Part shown: piece by piece, positions 12,181-21,776 of the stretch
Layout: each line of letters starts with the position of its first letter
How positions within the stretch are numbered: position 1 is the first letter of the stretch
Assembly: GCA_022575985.1 (NCBI GenBank)
Contig: JAKSXM010000231.1
Coordinates: 5,892,501 to 5,956,500 of the forward strand
Reading direction: 5' to 3'
DNA: 64,000 nucleotides
Source of the DNA: Anagrus nilaparvatae
Lineage: Eukaryota > Arthropoda > Insecta > Hymenoptera > Mymaridae
Notes under the pieces: model-generated
What the model saw: only the letters and a program-made list of their open reading frames with translations
Told to the model about the DNA's origin: nothing
The model's database searches: none
Position numbers and translations under genes: made by a program

Positions 12181-13597
12181 GAAATAAGCTTGTAATTGTG
12201 GCTACTTCTACAAATTTGGAGCATTAATTTAATTACATAATAAAAATTTTGTTTTTTTTAATTTATCACCTCGTGCGACGTACCTCGTGTAAGATCGAGG
12301 CGTGGGGAGATAGAATTTTTGAGTACTTCGTTCTCCTTAAAAACTATCAAAACTCGCCTCGTTCTTAATGAAGGCTTCGAAGACAGTTTATTCATAAAAT
12401 AAAGCAGCAAATAGCACTCGCTGGCAATTCTTTGCTTTATTAATTCCGTTATTATTATTTTTTTATTTGAGAAAATGTTTTTCAAACTTACGGTTATTTC
12501 AGGATATCGTACAGCTGCGTTAAAAATAATAAAATCATCCTCATTATAAACTCTTCCAAATTGTTCTTGGCACTTAAAATAACATTCTTCATCATTCATA
12601 ACCTGCAGGACCAGAAATTAAAAGTAAAAAATTTTCAAAAAAAAAATTCAAATTAATCTTACAGCTATTTCTATACTATTAAAAGTAGGTTCCTCTGCCA
12701 TATCTTGAGTATTTACTGAAAGACTATCGTCAATCATATTACTTCCATATTGTTTCAAATCTGCAGAATTTTTCCTTGCTAAATTAATAGGTGTCAACTA
12801 AGAAAAAAAATTTTTTTTTTTATTTATTCCATTAAATTTAAACATTAAAATTTTCTGATCTTACTTTGATTAGAACTTTTTTATCTTTTAATTTATTTTC
12901 CCATAGTTTTACAGGATTATTGAAAAGTTTAAACTGTATTATTGTTTCATCAGTTAACCAAGCCCTTTCATTTTTAGTAACTCCATCATGATGTCCAAGA
13001 ATATTTTGATGTGGTAAAGCATCTTCGATTTTTATTGTTTCCTAATTTTAATAATTGGAAAAATTTAACTTCTTCATCTTAAGCTTACTTTTAAAAATAT
13101 TTCTTATGAAATTTGTATAAAAATACCGACTTTTTCACGTTAATATTGCTTTGGTTGAACTTTTAACCATAGTGTTAACCAAAATTAAATAAATGTAAAC
13201 CGTGGGTGGACAAAGTAAGCAATAAAGGTTTTAACCATTAGACTATGTAGTTTTTTTTTTATGGCTAACATAGGTGCTACTAACTTCAAAATCAACTAAT
13301 GATTAAAAAGTAAGTTACTGGTTATAGATATTCAACCAAAGCATTATTACCGTATTCTTACAAATTAAATAGTTCAATTTTTACAGCTTCTGCTTTAAAA
13401 TATGTTTTCTAAAGAAAAAACAATCTATCAGATCTCTATCCTGCAAAGTATCAACTCTGCGTTTTGACTGACATATTTTTATATAATAAATTCAATTTTT
13501 ATATACTCACGGAAGAATTCGTGTCAATTGGAGTAGAATAGATAAAAGATAAACTTGAAAGAAATAGTGCACTGGTGAAAATTGTTAACTTAGCCAT
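8572..13597 (-). CDS. Secreted glycerophosphodiester phosphodiesterase, GPCPD1/GDE5 family
   Basis: Ten exons with GT-AG borders join in frame: 13597-13511, 13041-12865, 12797-12663, 12602-12492, 11216-11063, 10822-10678, 10617-10392, 9356-9201, 9141-8711 and 8647-8572; 565 residues. Residues 1-21 are a signal peptide (MAKLTIF...FIYS). Residues 30-220 match the middle region of GPCPD1 (QFKLFNNP, EQFGRVYNEDDF, YLIDYY). The GDPD barrel follows, with GHRG at 259-262, ENT at 276-278, VEFDV at 293-297 and YHD at 308-310, so the catalytic His260, Glu294, Asp296 and His309 are all kept. FSSFNPD, KQNKYPV and FCWGDD mark the C-terminal half. GPCPD1 is normally cytosolic, hydrolyses glycerophosphocholine to glycerol-3-phosphate and choline, and begins with a CBM20 starch-binding domain. 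Here CBM20 is absent and the enzyme should enter the secretory pathway. A longer isoform from an exon further upstream is not excluded. Confidence 0.9.
9620..9715. repeat. Intronic copy of the GAGGTATTACATCC repeat
   Basis: GAGGTATTACATCCAAATT followed by an A tract and an AT-rich tail, as at 4150-4260 and 40600-40690. It lies in the intron between exons 7 and 8 of the GPCPD1-like gene. Confidence 0.6.
10875..11047. mobile_element. Small palindromic MITE in GPCPD1-like intron
   Basis: CACTGTATAAAATAATGCAC at the left and its approximate inverse GTGCGCACCATTTTTTACTG at the right bound 173 bp with internal near-palindromes (ATTTACTACAAATTGTAATA region). It is preceded by TA and followed by CA, so a diverged TA target duplication is possible. 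The ends resemble the TA-flanked elements at 37262 and 38856. Confidence 0.6.
11720..11761 (+). other. LINE 3' UTR stem-loop, copy 3
   Basis: TCCGGACCG (11720-11728) pairs fully with CGGTCCGGA (11753-11761) around a 24-base loop, identical in layout to the stems at 959-1000 and 20531-20572. Confidence 0.75.
11818..12045. mobile_element. MITE with AGGCAGGTTCTACAATAGCC termini
   Basis: A 228-bp element has long inverted ends AGGCAGGTTCTACAATAGCC and GGCTATTGTAGAACCTGCCT, and a second inner pair TTGGCCAACCT / AGGTTGGCCA. It is inserted in the 3' UTR of LINE copy 3, so it arrived after that LINE. A second full copy is at 49174-49401. About 40 bases of LINE UTR present in copy 2 are missing at the insertion, so the target duplication is not clear. 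Confidence 0.9.
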
Positions 13598-13637
13598 GGT
13601 TGAAATTATAATTAACTTAAAATTCAAGTCAACAGGT

Positions 13638-13645
13638 TATTTATA
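13638..13645 (-). promoter_or_regulatory. TATA box of the GPCPD1-like gene
   Basis: TATAAATA on the minus strand, about 41-48 bases before the ATG at 13597. A start site about 30 bases downstream would leave a very short 5' UTR. The box supports this signal-peptide exon as a true first exon rather than a misjoined one. Confidence 0.6.
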
Positions 13646-13851
13646 CACTATATTTTATTTAAAATATACGATAAAAATTATTTTTAAATAATACAGTAAT
13701 TTTTTTTTGAAAATCAATTTCGAAATTCATTATATTTTAAATGAATTCGAAGAAATTAATTTTTATATTTCTATTAATTCTATTTTTTTTTTTTTTTTTT
13801 TTAATAAATAATAAAACTGAATAGTTTTAATCTAACCATATTTAAATTCCA

Positions 13852-14526
13852 ATAATTAATTAATTATTTTGAAACAACTTTGATGAACAAACAAATCATT
13901 AGATTTGAAAAAGTCACATTTTTGATACGTGGAGTCCAACCGACTTCACTTTTTTTATTTTAACGTATCAAGTAGTTTTGTTTATTTTTTTAATCAACAA
14001 ATTTGTTTGATTAAATATTTTTTTTAAAAATCTAATTTTTGCAAATTAAATTTTTAAGTAATGAATTGATGTTAGGAATAATATTTTTTATGAAAAAACA
14101 TTGAAAAAAAGTTTGTGAAAAAAATGTCTCTAGACGAGTTTCGATCTCGTGTCCCTCTGATATCCGGTCAGCCACTCTAACCACTGAGCTACTGATGGAG
14201 AAACCGACATCGACTCTCTTTAAAGACACTCTTCTCATAAATAACACAATTTTGGTCAATGTGTTTATACTGAATTTAATATTTATATATTCATTTATTA
14301 AATTAATTAATTAATTATTTTGGAACGGCCTTGATGAAAATTAGATTTAAAAAAAAAATATTTAATCAAACAAATTTGTTGATTAAAAAAATAAGCAAAA
14401 CTACTTGATATGTTAAAATAAAAAAAGTGAAGTCGGTTGGACTCCACGTATCAAAAATGTGAGTTTTTTAAATCTAATGATTTGTTTGTTCATCAAGTTC
14501 GTTTCAAAATAATTAATTAATTAATT
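13852..14526. repeat. Long inverted repeat, arms about 190-200 bp
   Basis: The left arm (13852-about 14040) and right arm (about 14330-14526) mirror each other closely. Shared words include TTGATACGTGGAGTCCAACC with its inverse, and AATCAACAAATTTGTTTGAT. The spacer holds the tRNA-like sequence at 14126-14201. It is a foldback-type element that has carried or captured a tRNA-like unit. Confidence 0.85.
14126..14201 (-). tRNA. tRNA-like pseudogene or SINE head
   Basis: The minus strand reads an A box TAGCTCAGTGGTTA (14191-14178) and a B-box-like GATCGAAACTC (14146-14136) at tRNA spacing. Between them lies a possible anticodon stem CTGA/TCAG closing loop CCGGATA. The acceptor arms do not pair well, so I read it as a tRNA-derived pseudogene or SINE head, not a working tRNA. 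Confidence 0.5.
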
Positions 14527-15708
14527 TAATAAATGAACGTATAAATATTAAATTCAATAATAAGCTTATTTTATCTATCTGATTAAAGCAGCACATGTAC
14601 TATTAGACTGCCAAAAAAAAAATGTTTTTTCGATTTTTTAAGGTGCACAAGCGTTTTTGGGTGGCATTTTATGAAAAAAAAATTCCTCGTAAACCGTATC
14701 TAAAAATGATTTCAGAGAATTTAATGGTCAGAATCATGAGAGCTATGGGTTACAGTAAAAAGTGAATACAAAATGTCGTACAGGATGGATTTTTGCAGTA
14801 AAGGGATTTATGTTCACTAAATAAATAAATAAAGATAAATAGCACAAAATGGAACGCGAGGTCTCAAAAACAAAGAAATTTGTTTTTTATTTCTTTATAA
14901 AATATCTTAGAAATAAATGATTTCTCGAATCTTAAGGTTCTCTATAAGTTTTTAAGGGAATGATGCTATTTTAAAGTTTCTCGGTAAAAGTGTTCTACTC
15001 AGCCACCATTTTTGAAAACTCTGTAAAAAAGCTCTGGATAACGTTAAAAAAAAGAAATAGGTAATTTGATTTATAAATTGATGAGGAACTCGAATTTCCA
15101 GCCAAGTTTTTCTCAATCTCTGTCGATTCGCGGTAAAATTCAAATTTGTGCCCAATTTTAAGTGAAAATAGCCGAAAAGTTTCCCACTATAAAAGAAAAT
15201 TTTTTTTTCCACGAAATTTTCGAAAATTGCACATATATCACTGAAAAAAATTTCCGGCGCGTGTTACCGATTTTCGTGAATATTTTCATTTTTTTCAATT
15301 TTGGCTTGTTAGTTATTTTGCTGGTTTCTCGGTTAGTCACATGACCAAATGAAAATCTGACCAAAAATTTAAATTCTGCGGGAAATTTTAAAAGGATATA
15401 GTAAATTTGGTATCCTGAAAATGGCAAATCTCAATTTGACAAATTAATTAAAATAGATTATTAAAATTTAATAAAAATGAAGATTTTTCAAATAGGATCT
15501 TCTTTATTTTTTTACTTTTTTGGCTTAAGAAGCATAGAAAAGCTAAAATAAATTACTACTTTTGGGGAAATAGAAATTTTGTTTATTAGTAATAAAAACT
15601 AAATTTTGGTTCCTCAATGAGGAACCATTGGGATTGGTCAAATTTTGATTTTTTGGCATAAAAGCACGTTTTGGGACCGGTTTTTAAAAAATGTCTGCAT
15701 ATGGTTAT
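14527..15708. other. No gene seen; AT-rich
   Basis: Only short overlapping open frames on both strands around 14950-15430, mutually overlapping and with no recognisable domain. Nothing else is seen. Confidence 0.5.
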
Positions 15709-15736
15709 GTGTGTGTGTGTGTGTGTGTATATATAT
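15709..15736. repeat. (GT)n / (AT)n microsatellite
   Basis: About ten GT dinucleotides followed by a short TA run. Confidence 0.9.
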
Positions 15737-15879
15737 GTAATTGAAAAAAATGAAAATAAAATAGTTTCATTTTTTTTTTAAAACTTTTCAATTGACAACG
15801 GGAAACTTGCATTTTCGATTTTATGGCTATCCGATTTTGATTGCTTGTTATCTATAGAAAAGTGTTCCATAAGTAGTTT

Positions 15880-16140
15880 CTTTTAAATATTTTAGGTAAA
15901 CTTTAATTTCTTCGAGGAAGGGTGTTTCGAAAAGTAAACAGTGACAAATAAAAATTAAAATACCATTTATATTTAAAAATAATTTTATTAGAATTAAAAA
16001 AATAAAACTTACAAATTTTATTAAATTATTGTGAAACTGAAAAAGTAAATAGTAAATACTTTTAAAGTAAATACTAAAAGTAAATACTTTTTCTTTGAAT
16101 TTAATTGTCATAAAAATTAAATTTTATCACTTTAATTAAT
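15880..16140 (-). repeat. Dispersed repeat, family also at 39.7, 43.6, 45.9 and 54.8 kb
   Basis: In reverse complement this holds TAAAGTGATAAAATTTAATT, GACAATTAAATTCAAAGAAA and TTTCAGTTTCACAATAATTT, then TTTAATTTTTATT and CACTG. The same series occurs at 39740-39850, 43590-43800, 45930-46200 (minus) and 54750-54960. It is non-coding. Confidence 0.8.
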
Positions 16141-17136
16141 TATAGAGCGAAGCTCTATCTTATAGGATGCAAAAATCGACACCTTGTGAGCTCGATATAT
16201 CAAAAGCGATCAATCGAATTGCTTCAATTTTTATTTCTGCCGTTATTAAAAGTATAAAGGGGGGAAGGCTATGAAAATTAAATCCAGAATCAAAAAAAAT
16301 TTTTTTTTCTAGAAAATTAGTAGAACATCTGAAAAGTATGTAAAAAAATTTTTAGACATTTATCTTAAATACTTTTGGTGTTATAGCTACTTCACCGAGA
16401 GTAGTTGCGGTTCGACTATACACTCTTCAAAACTTTAAACTAGCTTTTCTCGAAATTACTTTTTTTGAACTGGCGTGCAACCTAATTCAAAAACGGCTAA
16501 TCCGATCTGCATGAAATTTTTTTTGCAACATTATATACCTATTACCTTCTATATGAACCTACGTGTTTTAAAATATTTTAAGTTTAAGGTACCTTTTGGC
16601 CTATTTTAAAGTCCGAAAAAATGGTCAATATTTTAAAAAACGTTCCCATTTTTGCCAAAAATTTTTTTTTTTTAGGTTCATATAGAAAATACACGTGTTT
16701 TAATTGCATTTTTTTTTTTTGTTTAGACTTATATTGAATGCTCCAGATGGTACGCCGATTTCAAAACCCGCCGACTTTCAGCAGCTGTAACTCCGCCATT
16801 TTGGAAAATTTTTTTTCGAAAATTAACAATTTTCAATTTTAATATACAAACAATATTCTCCTAAAATTTTATTCATTTATTTCAACTCCTTCATAATAAA
16901 AATCCTATTTGAAAAAACATAGCATTTCATAGCCTTCCCCCATTAAAGACATAAGAACAAGTCCAGTATTTTATTGCGCCAGCAACATGCAATAGAAACT
17001 TTTAAACTAAAATTTAAATTATTACTAATTATAAATATTGATTTTAAATAATTATATTTCAGAAAAAATATAAAATTTAAATTCAACAAACAGAATATTC
17101 TTTGTAATCATTTGTCTAGAATTCTTGTAAAAAAAC
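16141..17136. other. No gene seen; short hairpin and decayed repeats
   Basis: A small hairpin AGAGCGAAGCTCT at about 16144-16156 begins the stretch. The rest is AT-rich and shows no coding frame. Confidence 0.5.
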
Positions 17137-17140
17137 TTAA

Positions 17141-17571
17141 GGTATTAGGATAGTGAAAATTTTTGATAACAGAATTGCATGAAACTTATAAAATATAAAG
17201 ATAAAGTCTTTAAGAAATGAAATAAACTTTCTTTTTTAACTTTGGTTGCCTAATTATTATTTAATCAAGAAAAAAGTGTAGGTAGTTTAACATTGCTCTT
17301 ATGGAAAATCATCTTTGGAGCTTAGGAAAAGTTTGATTGCGATAACACAGATCAATGAAACTTAAATATATGGTAAATAAAAGCTTTTATGATTATATTT
17401 CCAATTTGTTTTACTTGTTTCATTGCATAATTATTAAATAATTAAATAAAAAGTATGTAAATAACCTAGTATTATACTAATACATATACGATTTTACATA
17501 TGTATGTAGCGCCGATAATTCAGAAATCGAACAAAAATACCAACAAAATGGCGTATCACTATCCTAATACC
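17141..17571. mobile_element. MITE with TTAA target duplication
   Basis: A 431-bp element begins GGTATTAGGATAGTG and ends with its exact inverse CACTATCCTAATACC, flanked by TTAA on both sides (17137-17140, 17572-17575). A TTAA target is typical of piggyBac and Kolobok superfamilies; the termini alone do not settle which. No coding sequence. Confidence 0.88.
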
Positions 17572-17756
17572 TTAAAATAATAAAAAATAATTTTATTCCA
17601 TGTTTCAATTATTTTATAATTGTTATAACTCAAAAATTAATTATTATTCATATTATAAATATTAAATCGTAATAAGATTCGTAAAATAAGCAATTTTAGA
17701 TAGTATAAAAAAATTAGTTTACTTAAATATTAGAGTAATACAATTATTTTCAAATG

Positions 17757-17840
17757 TTTAAGTGGTCGAGCAGTTAAGGCGTTAGTCTCTTGATGATAAC
17801 AACTCAAGTTCGCTGTTGGTAATTTTTTTTTTTTTTTTTT
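17757..17840 (+). tRNA. tRNA-Ser/Leu-like pseudogene followed by T run
   Basis: GTGGTCGAGCAGTTAAGGCG is a good type II tRNA (Ser/Leu) D-arm with A box. AAGTTCGCTGTTGG resembles a weak B box, and a run of about 18 T follows at 17823-17840, as a Pol III terminator would. Acceptor halves do not pair and the B box lacks the GTTCGAATC core, so it is a pseudogene or SINE head. Confidence 0.5.
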
Positions 17841-18295
17841 AATTTTTTGAAAAATTTAGTTTACTTTCAATTCCGGAAAAATCATTATAATTTTTAGGAG
17901 CCATTTAAATTGTGGTATTGGTTCTGTAAAGGTTAGGGAATAACGTATGTTTATATTAAACCAGCGGTATCAGAATGTTCTGTGAATGCTCATCCTTAAA
18001 AATTAATTTAATTCATCAAATTTTAAATGTTATAGATTAATGAAAATTAATGAGAATTAAAATATTATTTATCAATATATAGTAATTAATATAGTAATCA
18101 AATTCTAAAATTGATAGATTCAAATATTCTAATTCAAAAATTAAAAAAAAAATATTCTATATTATTTTTTTTTATTTTTTATTTAACGCAAACTTCATGC
18201 ATTTATTTACTAAATTTTATTTATTGTTTGTCGCTTGTCCTTGTATAATTATAAAAAATTTTTAAGGTTAAAATTTTTATTAATTTATTTAATTT

Positions 18296-18493
18296 ATGAA
18301 TATGAGTAAAAATAATACAAATAAACGATCTTTAAATACTAAAAATGAAGATTCTAATAAAAAATTTTAAAGTGCATCTGAAGAAGAAAATTCAAGTAAT
18401 AGTTTAGATGCTCCATCAACATCTCAAGAAGCCTATGATTCATTTTTAACTTTTGACGAAATTGAAAAATATATAAACAAGCAAGTGCCTTAA
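18296..18493 (+). pseudogene. Short Ser/Glu/Asn-rich coding remnant, unknown
   Basis: From ATG at 18296 a 65-codon frame runs to TAA at 18491, broken once by TAA at 18368-18370. The second half (SEEENSSNSLDAPSTSQE and on) is acidic and polar, unlike random translation of AT-rich DNA. It may be the N-terminus of a transposon protein or a decayed gene. No family is recognised. Confidence 0.35.
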
Positions 18494-19156
18494 AATTCTA
18501 TTTTTTTCTTAATTTAAAAATTCTTTATAATTTACTAAAAATTACATAACATACATTTAAAAAAGAGGCTAATTTAACCTCAACTTAATATTTCTTTATA
18601 ATTGTTTATAATTTATTATAATATACATTATTTATTATTATTTTAAAAATATTTTATGTTTACTTCTCTCTCTATTTTTATATAAAATTTAAAACTGGAA
18701 ACTACATTTTTATATTTAGTTTTAATAAAATGCAAGTTATATTTAAATTTTTATTTTCTACTTATAATTTCTTTTGTGAACCAACCTAAAAGAGTAGAAA
18801 TAAGGATGTTAAACTATTTTCACTTAGATTTTGAGGTTAAAATTAAAAGCTTAAAATACCTTCTGGATCCCATACAAATTAATAAACGTCTGTGTTTAAG
18901 GAAAATTAAATTTTAAGGGCTGAAATGATAAAAATAAGCATATTACACCCCTTTTCTTTAGTTTCTAGCATAAAATGCTAAAGACTAAAAAATTTAACAT
19001 AAAATTAGCAAAAAAATCATTTTCAAGAAAAATTAAAATTTAAGGATCGAAAGACTAAAAATAAATATTTTACACCCCTTTCGTTTAGTTTTTGTCGTTA
19101 ATTTCTTATTAAATTTTGCCATATTGCTAAGAAATTTAAACATAAAAGAGGGGTTA
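18494..19156. other. No gene seen; one direct repeat
   Basis: A block with TTAAGG(G/A)(C/T)(T/C)GAAA, AAAATAA and TTACACCCCTTT occurs twice, near 18914-18960 and 19037-19085. Confidence 0.5.
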
Positions 19157-19309
19157 TGTAACGGGACAAGATTAAAGCTAAAAGAAGTAAACAACACGTA
19201 CTTCATGCAGAAATAATTACTGGAAACTATACAGGAAAAAATTTTTTACTACCAAGGATAGACCTCAGTCCCGATGTCGAAGAGATACCATTCCCAATGA
19301 AGCGAAGAT

Positions 19310-20476
19310 GGCACAAGAGGTAAAGTATTAAGCGCAGGCATAGCGCAGGGTTCAGTTCTGGGTCCTGATCTGTGGAATGCCTTTTACGACGGCTTGCTAA
19401 AGATTGAGCTTCCGGATGGATGCTCCATGATCGGATACGCGAATGACGTTGCTCTAACCATAACAGCTCGAGAGCCAGAGGACCAGCAGAATACCTTGGA
19501 TGAGGCCATGCGCCTTATCAATAGCTGGATGTCGGATCACGGACTAAGACTGGCAGTCCCGAAAACGGAGATTGTCCTTCTGACCCGGAGAAGGGTTGAT
19601 ACCATATTCGGCGTCAGCTTTGATGACGGAGGTAATCCCCTTATGATCCAGACCAAACCATCGGTCAAATATTTGGGGGTCTTCTTGGATAACAAGTTGA
19701 CCTACAATAGACAATTCCAGCAGGCCTGTGAAAATGCTGGCCGGGTGACAAAGTCCCTCTCGTGGCTAATGACGAACATCGGCGGTCCCAGATCAGAGAA
19801 GAGGAGGCTGTTGATGACGACAGTCAACTCCATCTTGCTCTACGGTGCAGAGGTGTGGGCGGACAATGTCCGCCTAAAAAAGTACTGCAAGAAACTAAAG
19901 GCAGTACAGAAGCAGGGGGCACTTCGAATCGCTTGCTCGTACAAGACAGTATCAGAGCCAGCGATCCAGGTGGTGGCTCGGGTGATTCCCATCGACCTGC
20001 TTGCCTTGGAAAGGCAGGCGATCTATAACCGTGAGGAAGAAGAGCGCGACGTAGTTTCCGTTTGCGCTCGCTCCCACACACTGGAATGCTGGCAGTATAG
20101 GTGGAATGGTGACCCGAGGGGACGTTGGACGCACCGCCTTATCATCGATTTGGAAAGCTGGATGAACCGTGATCATGGAGAGGTAGACTTCTACCTCACA
20201 CAGTTCCTAACTGGTCACGGTTATTTCCGCGATATGCTTTTCAAGTGGAGCAAGGTGACATCTCCGGAATGCTTGCATTGCCCGGGTGAGCTGGATACCG
20301 CTGAGCACACCTTTTTTGGGTCTCCTCACTTCGCTGAAGGGCGACCGCCCTTCGATGAATGGAGGCCGGAAGTAGTCGTACCGGAAATGCTGCGCAGTGC
20401 CGCTAACTGGTACAGTGTGGCAGAGTACGTACGGGCGACACTGATTGGAAAAAAGGAGGAAGGTTTCCTCTCGTAG
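19310..20476 (+). CDS. LINE ORF2 C-terminal part: reverse transcriptase and zinc knuckle
   Basis: The frame is open from the insertion point (no start codon of its own is implied; the first ATG is at 19394). In order: GIAQGSVLGP near the start, the catalytic box as YANDVAL, KYLGV with DNKLTY, NIGGPRSEKRRLL, LLYGAEVWADN, FLTGHGYF, and a terminal knuckle CLHC...EHTFFGS. This order is that of R1-clade ORF2. Two lesions stand out: the second Asp-containing box, normally YADD, reads YAND, and the last knuckle cysteine is Ser. The protein is also truncated upstream, lacking endonuclease and fingers. It is not expected to be active despite being open. Confidence 0.88.
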   Translation, partial: GTRGKVLSAGIAQGSVLGPDLWNAFYDGLLKIELPDGCSMIGYANDVALTITAREPEDQQNTLDEAMRLINSWMSDHGLRLAVPKTEIVLLTRRRVDTIFGVSFDDGGNPLMIQTKPSVKYLGVFLDNKLTYNRQFQQACENAGRVTKSLSWLMTNIGGPRSEKRRLLMTTVNSILLYGAEVWADNVRLKKYCKKLKAVQKQGALRIACSYKTVSEPAIQVVARVIPIDLLALERQAIYNREEEERDVVSVCARSHTLECWQYRWNGDPRGRWTHRLIIDLESWMNRDHGEVDFYLTQFLTGHGYFRDMLFKWSKVTSPECLHCPGELDTAEHTFFGSPHFAEGRPPFDEWRPEVVVPEMLRSAANWYSVAEYVRATLIGKKEEGFLS

Positions 20477-20530
20477 GAAAATCTCCTTTATTGACAGGGT
20501 ATGGCGGAGAAATGCCTTGGCTGCATTGTT

Positions 20531-20572
20531 TCCGGACCGAAGTAATACCTAAACAGGGAGTCCCGGTCCGGA
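20531..20572 (+). other. LINE 3' UTR stem-loop, copy 2
   Basis: TCCGGACCG (20531-20539) pairs with CGGTCCGGA (20564-20572), nine Watson-Crick pairs around a 24-base loop. Compared with copy 1 several base pairs are changed on both sides with pairing retained. Confidence 0.78.
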
Positions 20573-20748
20573 TTCTATGATATTGTCATAAATGCAGGAG
20601 GGTGGGGAGTTTAGTGGGTATTGTAATTCCTCAATTGTGTATATCTGGGCAACCCCAGATACAAATTTGAGGTTGAGTCCCACATAACCATACAGTACGC
20701 GTGTATGGTATGCGTAAATGCATTCTCCTCGTCCTTCTTGAAGGGGCC

Positions 20749-20782
<34 letters not shown>

Positions 20783-20956
20783 AAGCGAAGACAGTTCCCG
20801 ATAAGATTAGGCTGCGCTTTGACACTTAATAAGTCCCAGGGCCAATCATTCAATAGTGTAGGTATATATTTACCAAGACAAATTTTTAGTCACGGGCAGC
20901 TTCATGTAGCACTTTCAAAATGTACAACAAAGGAAAATTTAAAAATTCACAAATAA

Positions 20957-21776
20957 ACAATGATTCAAAATTATATGCAAAAAATATTGTTTACACAGAA
21001 GTTTTATGTAATTTATTTTAAAAGCAATGTAAGATGTAGTATTAACATAAAATAATAATATTTTAGTAAAATTGTATGAAATTGTGTATTTATTAAGTAC
21101 TCCTAATACAAATAAAAAATTAAAATTTTAAGATATAGCGCACTTAGAGGGGCAGATTATATTGACACTAATACCAAAAAATCAGTTTATTTATGTATTA
21201 GTTAGGACTTATCTAATGGCACGCAAAAAATCAACAGATATTAATATATAGGTAGATCAAATATGTTTATATATGATTATATATGATCATGTATAACGAA
21301 TTTTCATATATGATTTAATATGATCAAATTAAATGAATTTAATTAAATCATATATGATCCTATAAGCCCTTTTTTCCGGTAGTTTTGGACCTTATCCGGA
21401 ATTTCTAAAGACATGTTTATTCATATTATCATTATTGTTTGCTTCATACACGAAAAACCTTATAAATGTAAGCTGCGAAATAAATTGAATAGTTTTTGTA
21501 TTAACTTTGCATCGGTGAAATATCATAAAAATTCAAAATAACACAAGATATATTTTTATTAATTATTATTAATTCGCATTTTCCATACCATTCGATTCCT
21601 GAGAATTTCCTCTAGCTAACTGTATATACCTTTATTCGGAATTTTCCTGGGAAGAACGACCTTAAACGGTTAAAAACAGCTAAGATTACATTAAATTCGA
21701 ATGGCTATCAACGGCAAAAGCTTATTAACGTATTTCGTGCACAGTATAGGAAACTGTAAATAATCTTTGGTAATGC
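20957..21776. other. No gene seen
   Basis: AT-rich; contains a cluster of ATATGAT(T/C)A words near 21260-21360 with dyad character. No coding frame is supported. Confidence 0.5.

Larger units (their letters stand above)
19309..20782 (+). mobile_element. R1-clade LINE, copy 2, in Helitron with 9-bp target duplication
   Basis: The insertion is bounded by AAGCGAAGA at 19300-19308 and 20783-20791. It is 5'-truncated within the reverse-transcriptase domain, keeps an open reading frame to 20476, then about 270 bp of 3' UTR, and ends in an A tract of about 31. An uninterrupted frame and a long A tract suggest a fairly recent insertion. Insertion in a Helitron coding region shows it is not confined to rDNA or telomeric sites, unlike R1, TRAS and SART elements. 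Confidence 0.93.
19157..20956 (+). pseudogene. Helitron helicase C-terminus, split by a LINE
   Basis: Two pieces, 19157-19308 and 20783-20956, together encode the end of the PIF1-type helicase of a Helitron rolling-circle transposon. The left piece has CNGTR and, one frame over, ITG...FLLPRIDLSP and the start of the KRR word. The right piece resumes exactly with RRQFPIRL, then LNKSQGQ, GIYLP, FSHGQL and VALS, ending in TAA at 20954. These are helicase motifs V-VI of Helitron Rep/Hel proteins. The frame is continuous across the LINE once the duplicated AAGCGAAGA is counted once. A frameshift near 19190 shows the host copy was already decaying or has decayed since. No Helitron 3' hairpin was found with confidence. 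Confidence 0.88.

Noticed and set aside
12258..12599. 113-codon minus-strand frame as a separate gene
   Set aside because: Its first 37 codons are exon 4 of the GPCPD1-like gene; the rest is read-through into the intron past a good GT donor.
17757..17840. Functional tRNA-Ser or tRNA-Leu
   Set aside because: Acceptor stem cannot form and the T-arm consensus is broken.
19824..20176. Overlapping minus- and plus-strand frames inside the LINE
   Set aside because: Shadows of the ORF2 reading frame in GC-richer DNA.
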